Shown here: positions 5,539 to 5,761 of the stretch, piece after piece
Layout: each line of letters opens with the position of its first letter
Position numbering within the stretch: position 1 is the first letter of the stretch
NCBI GenBank assembly: GCA_043803805.1
Contig: JAZDJP010000069.1
Span: 1-5,761, forward strand
Direction: 5' to 3'
Origin: JAZDJP01 sp043803805
GTDB taxonomy: Bacteria; Planctomycetota; JAZDJP01
Length of the DNA: 5,761 nucleotides
Program-made: the position numbers and the translations under genes
The notes under the pieces: model-generated
What the model was told of the DNA's origin: nothing
Database searches by the model: none
Seen by the model: only the letters and a program-made list of their open reading frames with translations

Positions 5539-5761
5539 TCATCCCCCCTGCCCCCACATCCTCCGAAACGCCACGTCCATCGCCAGCACTACGGCCGCCG
5601 CAAGAACACACCATGTCCAGACGGCCCGTTCATCCCGTCTGGCGGTCTGCCGGGGGGGAATCGTCCCCCGCGGCCCCCCGCCGGTGCTCCGCGCCGCCGC
5701 CAGGATTTCCGCCCCGGCATCGTCCGATGCGGCGAATTCCGGGGGAAAGGGTTCGATGACG
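5539..5761 (-). CDS. C-terminal end of a membrane protein, possibly VWA/glutamine-amidotransferase type (5' end beyond window)
   Basis: The frame is open from the right edge to a TGA at 5541-5539 and gives the last 73 residues. It begins IEPFPPEF, continues with ILAAARSTGG (19-28), and has an Arg/Pro-rich stretch (31-45). A single hydrophobic segment VWTWCVLAAAVVLAMDVAF (47-65) follows, with RRM and a very short tail. The combination of a PPEF segment, a helix ending in TGG, and a terminal membrane helix ending in (L/M)DVAxRR is what I recall from large VWA-domain or glutamine-amidotransferase-like membrane proteins. That identification is inference from a fragment. The RR after the helix suggests that the short C-terminus faces the cytoplasm. 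The stop overlaps a possible pdxA ATG (5542) by four bases, suggesting co-transcription. In proteobacteria surA often precedes pdxA; this fragment does not look like SurA. Confidence 0.4.
   Translation of the reverse strand, partial: VIEPFPPEFAASDDAGAEILAAARSTGGGPRGTIPPRQTARRDERAVWTWCVLAAAVVLAMDVAFRRMWGQGG

Overview
This is a GC-rich bacterial chromosomal segment. All supported genes lie on the minus strand, so the order of transcription runs from the right edge to the left edge. The genes prefer G or C at the third codon position, which opens many long but meaningless frames on the plus strand. The phylum cannot be fixed from the sequence. A VWA/amidotransferase-type membrane protein next to pdxA, dense TPR proteins and heptameric intergenic repeats recall environmental lineages around the Planctomycetes and neighbouring candidate phyla, but that is an impression and not an assignment. 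No plasmid, phage, IS or CRISPR signature was seen.

Layout in the direction of transcription: (1) 5761-5539, the C-terminal 73 residues of a membrane protein, cut by the window edge; (2) pdxA (5479 or 5542 to 4535), vitamin B6 biosynthesis; (3) a 317-base gene-free stretch (4534-4218) that is a patchwork of short tandem repeats and palindromes; (4) rsmA/ksgA (4217-3342), 16S rRNA dimethyladenosine methyltransferase; (5) an 80-base gap with a near-consensus sigma-70 type promoter; (6) an endonuclease III-superfamily iron-sulfur protein (3261-2395) that lacks the usual catalytic lysine; (7) hisG, long form (2398-1493); (8) a large TPR protein with an N-terminal signal-like segment, starting at 1496 and running off the left edge.

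The last three genes overlap by four bases at each junction (ATGA, GTGA). Together with the promoter in front of the first, this suggests one transcription unit: glycosylase-like protein, hisG, TPR protein. The membrane protein and pdxA can also be joined by an ATGA overlap. The pdxA to rsmA order is the same as in the classical surA-pdxA-rsmA cluster of proteobacteria, although here the gene before pdxA is not surA and the two genes are pushed apart by repeats.

The core genes are housekeeping. The unusual parts are the repeats and the glycosylase-like protein. Three unrelated 6-8 base tandem arrays sit exactly on gene ends (pdxA start, pdxA stop, rsmA start) and contribute codons, a stop codon or a ribosome binding site. 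The glycosylase-like protein keeps its 4Fe-4S cluster and catalytic aspartate but has glycine where bifunctional family members have lysine. No clearly novel multi-gene system was identified.
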